From Clostridium sp. AWRP (GTDB taxonomy: Bacteria; Bacillota; Clostridia; Clostridiales; Clostridiaceae), in the NCBI RefSeq assembly GCF_004006395.2, contig NZ_CP029758.2, positions 1,550,001 through 1,614,000 on the forward strand: DNA of 64,000 bases, in the 5' to 3' direction. Both the position numbers and the translations under genes were made by a program. Shown in pieces: positions 25,082-34,569 of this stretch (positions are counted from its first letter, which is position 1; each line of letters opens with the position of its first letter). The notes beneath the pieces were generated by a model. It was given only the letters and a program-made list of their open reading frames with translations, ran no database searches and was not told the DNA's origin.

Positions 25082-28004
25082 TAAATTGCAGGTAGGCAGT
25101 TTTGGAAAATTCAAGGACTATGAACTAGAATTTAAAAATGGTTTTCAACTGATATACGGAAAAAATGAGGATGGAAAATCAACCTTGATGGCATTTATTA
25201 AAATAATGTTTTACAGCAAACTGGAAAGGGGTAAGGACATAAATAAAAATCTGAGGAAGAAATACCAGCCCTGGGATGGTTCTATGATGAATGGGGCAAT
25301 CGAATTTGAACACGATGGAACATGTTACCGCCTGCAGAAAGATATGGGTGCTACTCCTGGAGCAGATAAAGTAAAGCTGATCAATATGGACACTGGAGAG
25401 GAGGTATCTCTTGGTAAAAATGAAGAGATTGGAAAAAGGTTTTTTGGCCTTGATTTGGACGGGTTTGAACGCAGTGTTTATATAAGTAATATAGGAAGTT
25501 TTTCTTCCAATAGGAATAATGATGAAGTTGCAGAAAAATTGATGTCAAATTTAGTTCTTTCAGGAGACGAAAATGTATCCCAGCAATTGGTGATAAACCG
25601 TATTAATGATGCAATAGAAGATATGGAATCTAAGAGAGGAAAAAAGGGAATACTCGTTGAAGCTAAAAATGAACTTGACTCTTTGCATAATGAAATGGAG
25701 GATATTCGAATACTTGAAGATGAACAGAAAAAAAACATGGAAGAATATCATTGCCTGAAAACAAAGTTGGATGAGCAAAAAAATATTAAAGACTTGCTGG
25801 AGCTAAATACAAATAGAAACAGACTCAAGCAAATAAATTCTCTTATTGAAAAAATAATGAGGTACACTGAATCAGAAAAAAAATTAGAAAAAGAAAATAT
25901 TCCATTTAAAAGTATCAAGGCATTTTTAACGGAATGCAATTCACTAATGGATGAAAGTGAAAAATTAAGCGGAAGCCTGGAAAAGCTGAAAGGATCAATT
26001 AAAAATGAAGATTGTAATGGAAATAAGCTTATTCCAGTAAGTGAAAAGGAGTATGAATGTCTAAATGAACTGGTCAGCAAGGGAAAAACAGTTAAAGACT
26101 TACTAAAGAGAATTGATGAATGTTTTTTACCGGCGTTCAGGTCTTTTATAGAAGCAAAAAATAGTTATCAAAATGCAGAAACACTGTTAAAAAAAGAAAC
26201 TGAACTGGCAGGACAATTACAAAAATTTCATGAAGCTTATAGGAAGTATGAAGAAGAAAAAAGCACCAGAATAATGGACAAAGAGAAGATTACAAGAGAC
26301 TTTGAAAAAGACAGGGCAAAGTGGCATTCTGAAAAACAATTGAGGGAGCAGCATATTGAATTTACAAGTGAAAAATTGTCAATGCAGGGCAAATTGCGGC
26401 AAACATCTGGTAAAGAAAGACAGAATAAAAATTCATTACTGATTTTCAGTGTTATACTTGGCGTCATTTCACTTATACTTGCAGTAAAAATCAGTCCAAT
26501 TGCAGCAATTGGAGTTGTTGCTGCCGCCGGAATAGGTGTATTTGCAATCAAGTCCGATAAACAAAGTGAGAAAATGGAAGAAGGCAATAAATACGATTCA
26601 ACAAGTAATCTAAAACATGAATTGCAAAATCTCAAAGTTAAAAGTGAAAGAGAAGACAAGAGGATTTCTGATAGAACAAAAGATTATGAAGATAAAATAG
26701 CGGATATTTCAAATAAAATTGATAAAATTGAAGAAAAATTAAAATCATTAATAGAAAATAATAGTGCCTACATGAATTCAATGGATAAATGTTCAAAGCT
26801 AAAAAATGAGAAAGATATAGCTTTAAATTATCTAAATACAAGACAAAGCATTTTTTCGCAGGAATTGAACTATATGCTTGAAAAATATTCGGAAAATTCA
26901 AATTTAAATGCAGAAGCAAAAATTACAGCTTTAAAGCAAGAGGATTTAAAGGAAACAGATGCTGTAAGTTATAGAAATAAAATTGAGGAACTTTATAATG
27001 CTGCAGAACTGGAAATTAAAGAAAAAATGAATGAAAAATCGTGTACATCCATAAAAGAATATGAAAATAAATATCTGGAGTATGCTTCCAACATGAAGAA
27101 TCATGATGCTGTTACAAGAGTTCAGGAAGAGTACTTAAAAAAATCTCAACATTTTTTGAATAAATTAAATGAATACGAAATTACACCGAATTATGAAGCT
27201 GCTAAAGCTTTAGTACAAGAGCTTCAAGCAAAGATTTCTCAATTGGAGAGGGAAAAATATGAAGTTCTCAATATAGCAAAGGGAATGGGATATGATTCTC
27301 TTTCACTTGATCATTTAAATGAGGAAAAAAATAAATTGGAAGCATCAATAAAACGATTTGAATCTGTAGGAGATATTAATTATTCCATAGAAGAGTTAAA
27401 ACAAAAAGATATTGCATCTGAAGATATTGAACAACAATTGTTTGATTTGCAGAAAAAAATCAGGACACCGGATAAAAATTCAAGTCAGATTCAAGAAGAA
27501 ATAGATGAAAAGGAAAAAGAGGTGGATGAAAAGACACAATACTTTGATTGTCTTAAAATTGCACTTGAAGTAATGCAGGAGTCTTCAGATGAGATGCGCA
27601 AGAGTTTCGGACCGGAATTAAATAGGAAGACTTCAGAAATATTCAAAAGCCTGACTAATGGAAAATACGGTAATATTCTTGTAACAAAAGATTACGATAT
27701 TTCTATCCAATCAGGTATACACTATAGGGAATGGAAATATTTGAGTAATGGAACGGTTGACCAGGTTTATCTGGCATTAAGATTAGCTATTGCAGATCTT
27801 ATTTCTGATAAAAACATTTATTTACCTTTATTTTTAGATGATGTGCTGATGCAGTATGACGACGAAAGAATGGATGCAGCCTTGAAGTTTTTGTCTGATT
27901 ATGCAGTTCAAAAAGGGGATGAATTTCAACTGCTTTTGTTCACTTGTCATCAGGATATAATAGAACGTGCAAAGCATTATACTAATGAGGTAGTTAAAAT
28001 TTGA
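25071..28004 (+). CDS. YhaN/SbcC-like AAA ATPase with central membrane-like hairpin
   Basis: The 977-residue Rad50-type ATPase starts at GTG 25071. It has an N-terminal head (FGKFKDYELEF; Walker A GKNEDGKST at about 33), very long coiled coils, and a C-terminal signature (LSNGTVDQVYLALRLA) with Walker B (LPLFLDDVLM). In place of a zinc hook there is a strongly hydrophobic double segment at about residues 455-495, with two candidate helices split by KISP. This is the YhaN layout and differs from classical SbcC. The complex may therefore be membrane-attached. It is coupled to the phosphoesterase gene. Confidence 0.88.
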   Translation: MKINKLQVGSFGKFKDYELEFKNGFQLIYGKNEDGKSTLMAFIKIMFYSKLERGKDINKNLRKKYQPWDGSMMNGAIEFEHDGTCYRLQKDMGATPGADKVKLINMDTGEEVSLGKNEEIGKRFFGLDLDGFERSVYISNIGSFSSNRNNDEVAEKLMSNLVLSGDENVSQQLVINRINDAIEDMESKRGKKGILVEAKNELDSLHNEMEDIRILEDEQKKNMEEYHCLKTKLDEQKNIKDLLELNTNRNRLKQINSLIEKIMRYTESEKKLEKENIPFKSIKAFLTECNSLMDESEKLSGSLEKLKGSIKNEDCNGNKLIPVSEKEYECLNELVSKGKTVKDLLKRIDECFLPAFRSFIEAKNSYQNAETLLKKETELAGQLQKFHEAYRKYEEEKSTRIMDKEKITRDFEKDRAKWHSEKQLREQHIEFTSEKLSMQGKLRQTSGKERQNKNSLLIFSVILGVISLILAVKISPIAAIGVVAAAGIGVFAIKSDKQSEKMEEGNKYDSTSNLKHELQNLKVKSEREDKRISDRTKDYEDKIADISNKIDKIEEKLKSLIENNSAYMNSMDKCSKLKNEKDIALNYLNTRQSIFSQELNYMLEKYSENSNLNAEAKITALKQEDLKETDAVSYRNKIEELYNAAELEIKEKMNEKSCTSIKEYENKYLEYASNMKNHDAVTRVQEEYLKKSQHFLNKLNEYEITPNYEAAKALVQELQAKISQLEREKYEVLNIAKGMGYDSLSLDHLNEEKNKLEASIKRFESVGDINYSIEELKQKDIASEDIEQQLFDLQKKIRTPDKNSSQIQEEIDEKEKEVDEKTQYFDCLKIALEVMQESSDEMRKSFGPELNRKTSEIFKSLTNGKYGNILVTKDYDISIQSGIHYREWKYLSNGTVDQVYLALRLAIADLISDKNIYLPLFLDDVLMQYDDERMDAALKFLSDYAVQKGDEFQLLLFTCHQDIIERAKHYTNEVVKI

Positions 28005-28087
28005 TGTAATAAAGCTTTGTGACATAAATAGGTCCACAAATGGTGCCATAATGAAATTGCTAAGTTTATATTGAAAGGAAGACAAAA

Positions 28088-28378
28088 ATGGATATAACTA
28101 ATATGCCGCCAGATACAGTGCTAACAGAAGAAATGTTTGACCCACAACAAGGTGAAAGATTCATGGCTATAGAGCATCATAAGAGCAAATTTAATGAGAT
28201 AATAAGAAAAAGTACAAAAGATCAACTTGAAGCATATAGAGTATATCGTAGAATTAACCATAGGGATAAAATTTTGGTTAGGGCAATGGTTACTTACTCT
28301 GATCTACCAAAACAATTTGGATATGATGTAGAGTTTATAATGGATTATGAAATAATTGAAATTTTGGAAGGTAGATAA
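28088..28378 (+). CDS. 96-residue protein, partner of the next gene
   Basis: ATG follows GGAAGACAAAA. The protein has no recognised domain. It is soluble and mixed alpha/beta, with KFNEIIRKSTKDQLEAYRVYRR in the middle and a C-terminus rich in acidic and aromatic residues (VEFIMDYEIIEILEG). Its stop TAA abuts the TTG start of the next gene with no gap, so the two are translated together. This layout is common for toxin-antitoxin or immunity pairs, but a function is not shown. Confidence 0.7.
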   Translation: MDITNMPPDTVLTEEMFDPQQGERFMAIEHHKSKFNEIIRKSTKDQLEAYRVYRRINHRDKILVRAMVTYSDLPKQFGYDVEFIMDYEIIEILEGR

Positions 28379-29245
28379 TTGAAGAAAAGATTTTATGCGT
28401 ATAATCATTTTAGAATAAATTATACGCTATATAAAGAACAGGATAAGATATGTGCTGAAGTTGATATAGAAATTGGTGATATCGGTGTAGAACGTATTAA
28501 GTTTTATGGGGATACATATAAAAAAGCAGAAATTAATCTAAGAGAATGGTTTAAGCAGCAAACTGAAGATATACATAAGATATTAAAAAAGGGGTATGAA
28601 ATTCAACCGTGCTATGAAGATGTACTTTATTCTATTAGGGAAAAAAATATAGGATATCACATTACATCGATTAAAAACAGAAAAAGTATTCTAAAGAATG
28701 GCCTTATTCCTAATAAAGAAATGGATTTAGAAGTTTATAATGCAAGTGTAATATTGGATGAATTAAATAATCATAATAGTGATATATCTAAAGCGAATTC
28801 AGTATACCTGCATCCTCAATTGAGTAATTGGATTGGTGAAGAACAAGATGAAGAATTAGGATATAGAAACATGGATGTTTATGCAGTTATTATAGATGAT
28901 CTTAGTAAGTGTATTATGGGTTCATTGGGGCTAAGTGGATTTTGTATGATGTATGATATAGAATTAGAAAAAAACATTAAAAGGGCCAAACATTATGGTA
29001 AATTATATTGGAATAATTGCTGCACAATTGATGAGTATAGAGAATATTCTAAAAGAATTAAGCGAATAGATAAGTCTTGGAGGATAGATGAAATCTTAGT
29101 CAATTCATATATACCGCCTAAGTATATAAAATTAATTGGAACATTTAATAGTGAGGGAGAGTTTATTGAAACACAATGCTTTAAGAAATTCGTAAAAAAA
29201 GAGTTTAAAGATACTTACAAGGAAATATTAAAATATTATATTTAA
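28379..29245 (+). CDS. Possible ADP-ribosyltransferase-fold protein
   Basis: The 288-residue protein has an N-terminal half of unknown fold and a C-terminal half with features of the ART/DarT-like group. These are GYHITSIKNRKSILKNGLIP (H-x-T strand and following helix), SVYLHPQLSNW (aromatic strand) and DEILVNSYIPPKYI (acidic residue before I-P-P-x-x-I). Such H-Y-E arrangements bind NAD in DarT, RNA 2'-phosphotransferase and related enzymes. The assignment is by pattern only. It starts at TTG immediately after the 96-residue gene, and its role could be a toxin or effector. Confidence 0.55.
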   Translation: MKKRFYAYNHFRINYTLYKEQDKICAEVDIEIGDIGVERIKFYGDTYKKAEINLREWFKQQTEDIHKILKKGYEIQPCYEDVLYSIREKNIGYHITSIKNRKSILKNGLIPNKEMDLEVYNASVILDELNNHNSDISKANSVYLHPQLSNWIGEEQDEELGYRNMDVYAVIIDDLSKCIMGSLGLSGFCMMYDIELEKNIKRAKHYGKLYWNNCCTIDEYREYSKRIKRIDKSWRIDEILVNSYIPPKYIKLIGTFNSEGEFIETQCFKKFVKKEFKDTYKEILKYYI

Positions 29246-29354
29246 CTGTATCTATAGAAAATTATAAAAAATTAAAATCTGTTGATAACAAATTCGCTGA
29301 AGAAAATTGCACCAAGTATTTTAATAAATTATAAAAATAATACAGGATAATACT

Positions 29355-29510
29355 ATGAACTCTTCTGAAGTTATAGAATACCTTGGTATTAGTAAACAAC
29401 GATTATCTAGCTTAAATTCTAGTGGAAAGCTTATTGCGGTAAAAAGAGGTATATACTTAAGGCAGGATGTTGAATTTCGAAGAGAAGAACAAAGAGATTT
29501 GAGAGAGTGA
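29355..29510 (+). CDS. 51-residue helix-turn-helix protein
   Basis: The ATG frame encodes SSEVIEYLGISKQRLSSLNSSGKL, then AVKRGIYLRQDVEFRREEQ. This is an excisionase/MerR-like HTH_17 module in which a helix-turn-helix is followed by a K/R-x-G-x-x-Y-L wing. A GGATAATACT region upstream is a poor ribosome site. It is either a very small DNA-binding protein or the end of a degraded element. The preceding 100 bases hold nothing recognised. Confidence 0.5.
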   Translation: MNSSEVIEYLGISKQRLSSLNSSGKLIAVKRGIYLRQDVEFRREEQRDLRE

Positions 29511-29511
29511 A

Positions 29512-29545
29512 GCACTAATCTTTGGAGGATGGGTGCTTTTCTATT
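29512..29545 (+). terminator. Weak terminator after the HTH gene
   Basis: AAGCAC and GTGCTT can pair (6 bp) and are followed by TTCTATTT. It begins directly after the stop codon. Confidence 0.35.
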
Positions 29546-29679
29546 TGCCATTAATTTCTATGTAAATACCAAGAAACTTTATCTCAATAATTAATTTAGA
29601 ACATATTAAATGAGTAAATGGATTTTGCAAGTATTATATGATATAATTCTCTTAATTCTAATTGGGAGGATGATCTAGT

Positions 29680-29889
29680 TTGAACAATGAAGAAAAAATA
29701 TTGAAGTTGCTAGAGGATATGCAATCTCAAGTTAATGAAAATACTCAGGTACTTAAAGCTCTTGAACATAAAGTAGATATCATAAAAGCTGAACAAGATA
29801 ATATGAAACATGAATTGACTCGCATATCTGAAGATACAAAATCAATAAAAAACTTATGTTGTAACAACAATTTTAGTATATGTTACTAA
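29680..29889 (+). CDS. 69-residue coiled-coil protein
   Basis: TTG 29680 follows GGGAGGATGATC. The protein is almost entirely a heptad-repeat helix (EEKILKLLEDMQSQVNE, VLKALEHKVDIIKAEQDNM, ELTRISEDTKSI) and ends NLCCNNN. Clostridia carry many short proteins of this kind. The family's function is unknown. It is followed by a convergent phosphatase gene with two repeat elements in between. Confidence 0.65.
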   Translation: MNNEEKILKLLEDMQSQVNENTQVLKALEHKVDIIKAEQDNMKHELTRISEDTKSIKNLCCNNNFSICY

Positions 29890-29898
29890 ATTATTTAA

Positions 29899-29970
29899 AT
29901 AAAAATAACTTAGTAACATATTTAAAAGTATTATTATGTGCTAGAATGTTTAACAGGGATATAAACAGAG
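29899..29970. repeat. Leader-like repeat, copy 1
   Basis: This is about 85% similar by eye to 36513-36604. It includes ATTATGTGCTAGAATGTTTA followed by ACAGGGATA and ATAAACAG. In the second copy the block leads straight into the ribosome binding site of the SNF2 gene. Here it has no gene behind it. Confidence 0.65.
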
Positions 29971-29979
29971 TTCTTGGTT

Positions 29980-30148
29980 TCAGGTGGAGTTTTTTATCCA
30001 TCTTAAACTTAGAAATCGTTATCCAGGGGCGTAGCAGCCGTTATCACCACACTTTATAAGAAAAGCAGATATCCCAAATCTTTGATTCGGCGATAGTCGC
30101 TTTCGCTGTGTGCGATGGGGGTATTACGGCTGGTAGCCATCGGATAAA
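29980..30148. repeat. Structured repeat element, long copy (E1)
   Basis: It shares three ordered blocks with 34400-34526: TCAGGTGGAGTTT, CTTAGAA-TCGTTATCC, and TGGTAGCCATCGGATAAA. The first block pairs with a following TCCATCT, and TTATCC can pair with the terminal GGATAA. It lies between convergent genes. It could be a small non-autonomous mobile element or a conserved RNA; neither is proven. Confidence 0.6.
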
Positions 30149-30166
30149 AAGAAGAGATCACCCCTG

Positions 30167-30637
30167 TTATATCAAGGATGAAACTTTATCTGATATGTAT
30201 TTTAAAAGAGCTTCACAGCCTATTTTTATATCATCATAGGTCTCATCGAAATTACCTGTGTACCAGGGATCTGCAATGTCACCTGAAGTATTTGAGAAAT
30301 CAAGAAGCTTTGTAACCTTGTTTTCAGAATCTTGTCCAATTATTCTGAGAATATTTTTTATATTATAGCTGTCCATTCCTATGATATAATCATACTTCTG
30401 ATAATCCAATTTAGTTAGCTGAACGGCATATTTTCCATCTGTTGAAATACCGAATTTAGAAAGCTTGTCTCTTGTGCCTCTATGAACAGGATTGCCGATC
30501 TCTTCGGTGCTTGTTGCAGAGGATGCTATAAAGAAGTTATCTTCAAGTCCATGTTTTTTGACCATATCTTTTAATACAAATTCAGCCATTGGTGAGCGGC
30601 ATATGTTGCCGTGACATACAAACATTATTTTAATCAT
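30167..30637 (-). CDS. Low-molecular-weight protein-tyrosine phosphatase
   Basis: The 156-residue protein has the P-loop FVCHGNICRSP at the N-terminus (catalytic Cys8 and Arg14) and the general-acid motif DPWYTGNF near residue 122. Members dephosphorylate tyrosine phosphoproteins or, in some lineages, arginine phosphate. A single gene, transcribed leftwards, with a candidate GAGGTATAAT site before the ATG. No kinase is seen beside it. Confidence 0.93.
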   Translation of the reverse strand: MIKIMFVCHGNICRSPMAEFVLKDMVKKHGLEDNFFIASSATSTEEIGNPVHRGTRDKLSKFGISTDGKYAVQLTKLDYQKYDYIIGMDSYNIKNILRIIGQDSENKVTKLLDFSNTSGDIADPWYTGNFDETYDDIKIGCEALLKYISDKVSSLI

Positions 30638-30882
30638 ATATTATACCTCATTTAAATAATATTTTTGTTTTCAATTGACATAACAAATAAATTATATCAT
30701 GCTTTTATTATGCAAACAAAATTAAGGCTAAGCCTGTAACAAATTGGTGCCTAAATATAGCTTAATAGACTTTTAATATGGGATATATCTTAGACATAGT
30801 ATACTTTGTAAAAGTGAATTTAAATCTTCCATAATAAATATGTATAATTAAATAATAAGATAAATTTAAGGAGGGATTGTTT

Positions 30883-32199
30883 ATGCATGAATTAACACAA
30901 TTAATTAAAGATGATATGAAGCCTGCATTAGGGGTGACAGAGCCAGGTGCAATTGCCTTTGCAGTAGCAAAAGCAAGAAGCTATACAAAAGGTAATGTGA
31001 TAAAAATAAATGTAGCAATGAACAGCGGCATGTATAAGAATGCTTTTACCTGCGGTATACCAAACAGCAGTGAGGTTGGCAATGTCTTTGCTGCAGCGCT
31101 GGGTTATGTAGCAGGAGATGTAAAAAAAGGCCTTGAAGCATTAGAAAATGTAACAGAGAAGGACAATATAGAAGCCCATAAACTCGTAAAATCTGGTGCT
31201 GTCACAGTTGAACTTAAGGAAATTACAAGTAAAATATTTATAGAAGCTGCAGTTATTACTGAAAGTGATACAGCTGTTGTTACCATAGAGGATTCTCATA
31301 CAAATATTACAAAGATTACTGTAAATGGAAAAGTAGAAATGGAGCAAAAAGGTAAAAAAGAAGATGACAGTAATGAGCTGTCAAAAGAGGTATTTGATAT
31401 ACATAAATATACTCTTCAGCAATTATACGATTATATTACAACTGTTGATGTTAAAAAAATAAGTTTTATAGAAGAAGCTTATAAAGTTAATCTTAAATTA
31501 TATGGTGAAGGATTAAAGAACCCTAGAACAACATTTGCCAGACATCTTTTGAAAAACAATGGAGGAAAGGAAATTTCTAAAGATGAACAGTCCACTGCAT
31601 CGTTATTTTGCAATGCGGCAATTGAAGCCCGTGTAATTGGTTTGGATAAGCCAGCAATGAGTATTACAGGCTCTGGTGCCCATGGAATTATAGCTACAAT
31701 GCCTTTGTATGCAGCTTATAAAGTAAATGGTTATACAAAAGAACAACTACTTCGTGCTACTGCACTCAGCTATTTAGTCTGCATGTATATTAAAGAATAC
31801 TCTGGAAAGCTTTCAGCCTTCTGTGGCTGCGCAATAGCAGCAGGTTCTGGAATGGCATGTGCATTGGTATATTTGCGAGGGGGAACTGTAGACATGATGG
31901 CCCATGTGCTAAACAATATGGCTAGCAGTATTACTGGTATGATATGCGATGGTGGAAATCAAGGCTGCACTATGAAAGGAATTGTTGCTGTAGATGCTGC
32001 CTATAAAGCTGTAGATTTTGCAATGAACGGTATATATATTGATGATGTACATGGCATTAATGGCAAAACTCCTGAAGAAACCATGAAGAATATGGGATGC
32101 ATTGCATCTCCAGGGATGGTTGGTACTGAAAAAACTATTGTGGAGATTCTTGAAAACAAAAGAAAGATTAATTTAAAGTATATAGATGATGCTATATAA
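30883..32199 (+). CDS. L-cysteine desulfidase family protein (CdsB/CyuA, UPF0597)
   Basis: ATG 30883 lies eight bases after AAGGAGG; the TTG at 30877 is too close to it. The 438-residue protein has the family's TEPGAIAFAVAKA, GIPNSSEVGN, ITGSGAHGI, CGCAIAAGSGMACA and CDGGNQGCTMKG. The cysteines are expected to ligate a catalytic [4Fe-4S] cluster. Known members split cysteine to pyruvate, ammonia and sulfide in anaerobes. It is monocistronic, and no YhaO-type serine transporter is adjacent. Confidence 0.9.
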   Translation: MHELTQLIKDDMKPALGVTEPGAIAFAVAKARSYTKGNVIKINVAMNSGMYKNAFTCGIPNSSEVGNVFAAALGYVAGDVKKGLEALENVTEKDNIEAHKLVKSGAVTVELKEITSKIFIEAAVITESDTAVVTIEDSHTNITKITVNGKVEMEQKGKKEDDSNELSKEVFDIHKYTLQQLYDYITTVDVKKISFIEEAYKVNLKLYGEGLKNPRTTFARHLLKNNGGKEISKDEQSTASLFCNAAIEARVIGLDKPAMSITGSGAHGIIATMPLYAAYKVNGYTKEQLLRATALSYLVCMYIKEYSGKLSAFCGCAIAAGSGMACALVYLRGGTVDMMAHVLNNMASSITGMICDGGNQGCTMKGIVAVDAAYKAVDFAMNGIYIDDVHGINGKTPEETMKNMGCIASPGMVGTEKTIVEILENKRKINLKYIDDAI

Positions 32200-32418
32200 C
32201 AAGATAGGGTGTTGAACAGGCTATCACTGAAGGTCTATATAAGAATGGGAAAACTGTAAGAAATAAATAGATTGACTAAATATACAGCCCCAATATATAA
32301 TATTATATATTTGAGTTGTATATGAATTGTTATAATTGTATGTTGAAAAAGATGAAATAATTTGGAAAAGTAGTAGATAAGTTTAAAATATGAATTATTG
32401 TATTTAACGGGAGAAATT

Positions 32419-34392
32419 ATGATAAAAAAGATAATTATTAAAATTAGAAAAAATTTTTTTATTGAGGTTATTTCAAAAAATCCAAAATTACAAATTATAT
32501 TTAATAGTGTTATAATGTTAGCTTTGACAATATTTCTAATATTTACGTTTATTTCTTATAAAACACTTAAAGATAGTTACAACAATGAAACTAATATGTA
32601 CCAAAATGGGTATTTAACTTCTGCTTATGCAAATAAAATCAATGAAGATGTTTGGAGTATACGATTATACGCACTGTATTCAGTTAATGACTATATGGAT
32701 ATGAAAGATAAGGTAGATGAATATGAAAAAGATGTTGAAGAAAATATTAATAAATATACCACGCTTCACGATTTAACCGATGAAGAAAAAGATTTAGTTG
32801 TTCAATTTAAAGAATCAAATAAGAAATATTCAAATAGATTAAATGAATTGCTTGGAAAGCTAAAAGAATCTAAAGCTATTACCAATGATGAAAAGAAAGA
32901 AATAATGAATTTAGGAGATAGAAGAATTGAACTAAGCAAAGAAATGTTAAATTATTCAGACCAATATATAAAAAGTTTGAGTGATAAAAATGAAATTATA
33001 AAGGAAATCACCTTACGGACAATAATTGCTATTAATTTTGCAATGATACTTTTGTTTAGTTTAATGATGTTTGTGGTTACTAAAATAAGTAAAAAAATGG
33101 ATTACTATGCATTTCACAATTGTGTTACTGACCTTCCCAATAAGAATTATGTATTAAACACATTAGTTAAAGAAATTCCTAAAATAAATAACTATTCGCT
33201 ATTAATAAGTTTGGATATGGATAATTTTAAAGCTGTAAATGATACGCTAGGTCATATTTCAGGTGATGAATTTTTAAAACAGGCAGGGAGAAGATTTAAA
33301 AAGGTAATGCATATTCAAGACTACATTTGTCATAATGGAGGCGATGAATTTTTATTTTTAATAAAGTCTGTTAAGAATAAAGATGAAGCAGAGGTAATGC
33401 TTAGAGAAATTTTAAATGTATTTAAAAAGCCTTTTAATATTTATGGCAAAAATGTTGATTATGTGACTGCAAGCCTGGGTGTGGCAGTTATTCCTAAAGA
33501 CGGAAATAATTTTGAAACTTTGTACAAGCGTGCAGATGATGCTATGTATGAATCTAAAAGAATAGGCAAACATGTATATAGCTTTTATAATGACGCTATA
33601 AATGTTGGTATATATGAAGACACAATAAAGAAAAAGGCAATAGAAGATGGGATTAAAAATGGTGAGTTTAAAGCTTTTTATCAACCTAAAATTTCAAAAA
33701 ATGGTGAGGTATTAGGTGCGGAAGCGCTTGTAAGATGGATTAAAGAGGGCAATAAGATTATACCTCCTTCAGAATTTATTGATTTTGCAGAAAGGGAAGG
33801 TCTTATAAAATATATAGGAGAATCAGTTATTGTTGAGGTATGTAGGAATGTATCAAATTGGATTGATAAAGGTTATAAAAATTTTAAAATAGCTGTAAAT
33901 TTATCTACAGAACAGCTCATTGACAGTAAACTATGTGACAACTTACTGGAAATAATAGAAGGGTTTAAAGTGCCTTTTGAGTATATAGAATTTGAAGTTA
34001 CAGAAACAACAATAGCTAAGAATTTTGATAAAGCTGTAAATAATATAAATAAAATAAGAGCTAATGGAATCAAAATAAGCCTTGATGATTTTGGAACTGG
34101 ATACTCATCATTAAATTATTTAAAAAATATGCCCATAGATGTTATTAAAATTGATAAATCTTTTGTTGATGATATAACATCAAATGAAGCAAGTGTGGTA
34201 ATGGTTAATACAATTATCTCATTATCTCATTATTTTGGATATGAAGTTGTAGCAGAAGGAGTAGAAGAAATAGAACAAATAGAATCTTTAAAAAGCTTAG
34301 GATGTGATATATTCCAAGGATATTATTATGGAAAACCAATGGAAAATACAAATTTTGAAAATGGATTCTTAAAACTCCATAATATCAAGTGA
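32419..34392 (+). CDS. Membrane sensor with GGDEF and EAL domains
   Basis: I place the start at ATG 32419 after CGGGAG; the frame is open to 32398. Of 657 residues, about 15-45 and 195-225 form two membrane helices enclosing an extracellular helical sensor domain (four-helix type). GGDEF follows (NGGDEFLF, about 307) and then EAL (GAEALVRW, about 433; DDFGTGYSSL). Both active-site motifs are intact, so the protein could make and/or degrade cyclic-di-GMP in response to an external signal. It is a single gene converging on cstA. Confidence 0.92.
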   Translation: MIKKIIIKIRKNFFIEVISKNPKLQIIFNSVIMLALTIFLIFTFISYKTLKDSYNNETNMYQNGYLTSAYANKINEDVWSIRLYALYSVNDYMDMKDKVDEYEKDVEENINKYTTLHDLTDEEKDLVVQFKESNKKYSNRLNELLGKLKESKAITNDEKKEIMNLGDRRIELSKEMLNYSDQYIKSLSDKNEIIKEITLRTIIAINFAMILLFSLMMFVVTKISKKMDYYAFHNCVTDLPNKNYVLNTLVKEIPKINNYSLLISLDMDNFKAVNDTLGHISGDEFLKQAGRRFKKVMHIQDYICHNGGDEFLFLIKSVKNKDEAEVMLREILNVFKKPFNIYGKNVDYVTASLGVAVIPKDGNNFETLYKRADDAMYESKRIGKHVYSFYNDAINVGIYEDTIKKKAIEDGIKNGEFKAFYQPKISKNGEVLGAEALVRWIKEGNKIIPPSEFIDFAEREGLIKYIGESVIVEVCRNVSNWIDKGYKNFKIAVNLSTEQLIDSKLCDNLLEIIEGFKVPFEYIEFEVTETTIAKNFDKAVNNINKIRANGIKISLDDFGTGYSSLNYLKNMPIDVIKIDKSFVDDITSNEASVVMVNTIISLSHYFGYEVVAEGVEEIEQIESLKSLGCDIFQGYYYGKPMENTNFENGFLKLHNIK

Positions 34393-34399
34393 TTCTAAG

Positions 34400-34526
34400 G
34401 CTCAGGTGGAGTTTGCTTATGAGGAATACCTCTCCATCTGAGTCTTATTAACAGTCTTATTAGTGTACTTAGCACTTAGAATACGTTATCCTTTAGGAAA
34501 ATAACGGATGGTAGCCATCGGATAAA
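34400..34526. repeat. Structured repeat element, short copy (E2)
   Basis: This is the second copy of the element at 29980-30148, here in a 127-base form. CTCAGGTGGAG pairs with CTCCATCTGAG (11 bp with G-U), CGTTAT with ATAACG, GATGG-TAG-CCATC forms a small hairpin, and TTATCC can close on GGATAA. It is again between convergent genes. Confidence 0.6.
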
Positions 34527-34569
34527 TTAGAGTATTTTACATTATCTGTTTATCTATTTTTTATTTTAC

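Noticed and set aside
29980..30148. Cyclic-di-GMP riboswitch, suggested by GGTAGCCATCGG and the nearby GGDEF/EAL gene
   Set aside because: The conserved core and tetraloop-receptor pattern of class I are absent, and the element lies between convergent gene ends, not upstream of a gene.
32200..32397. Short frame after the cysteine desulfidase (EQAITEGLYKNGKTVRNK)
   Set aside because: Only 18 codons with no start and no recognisable family; left as noncoding.
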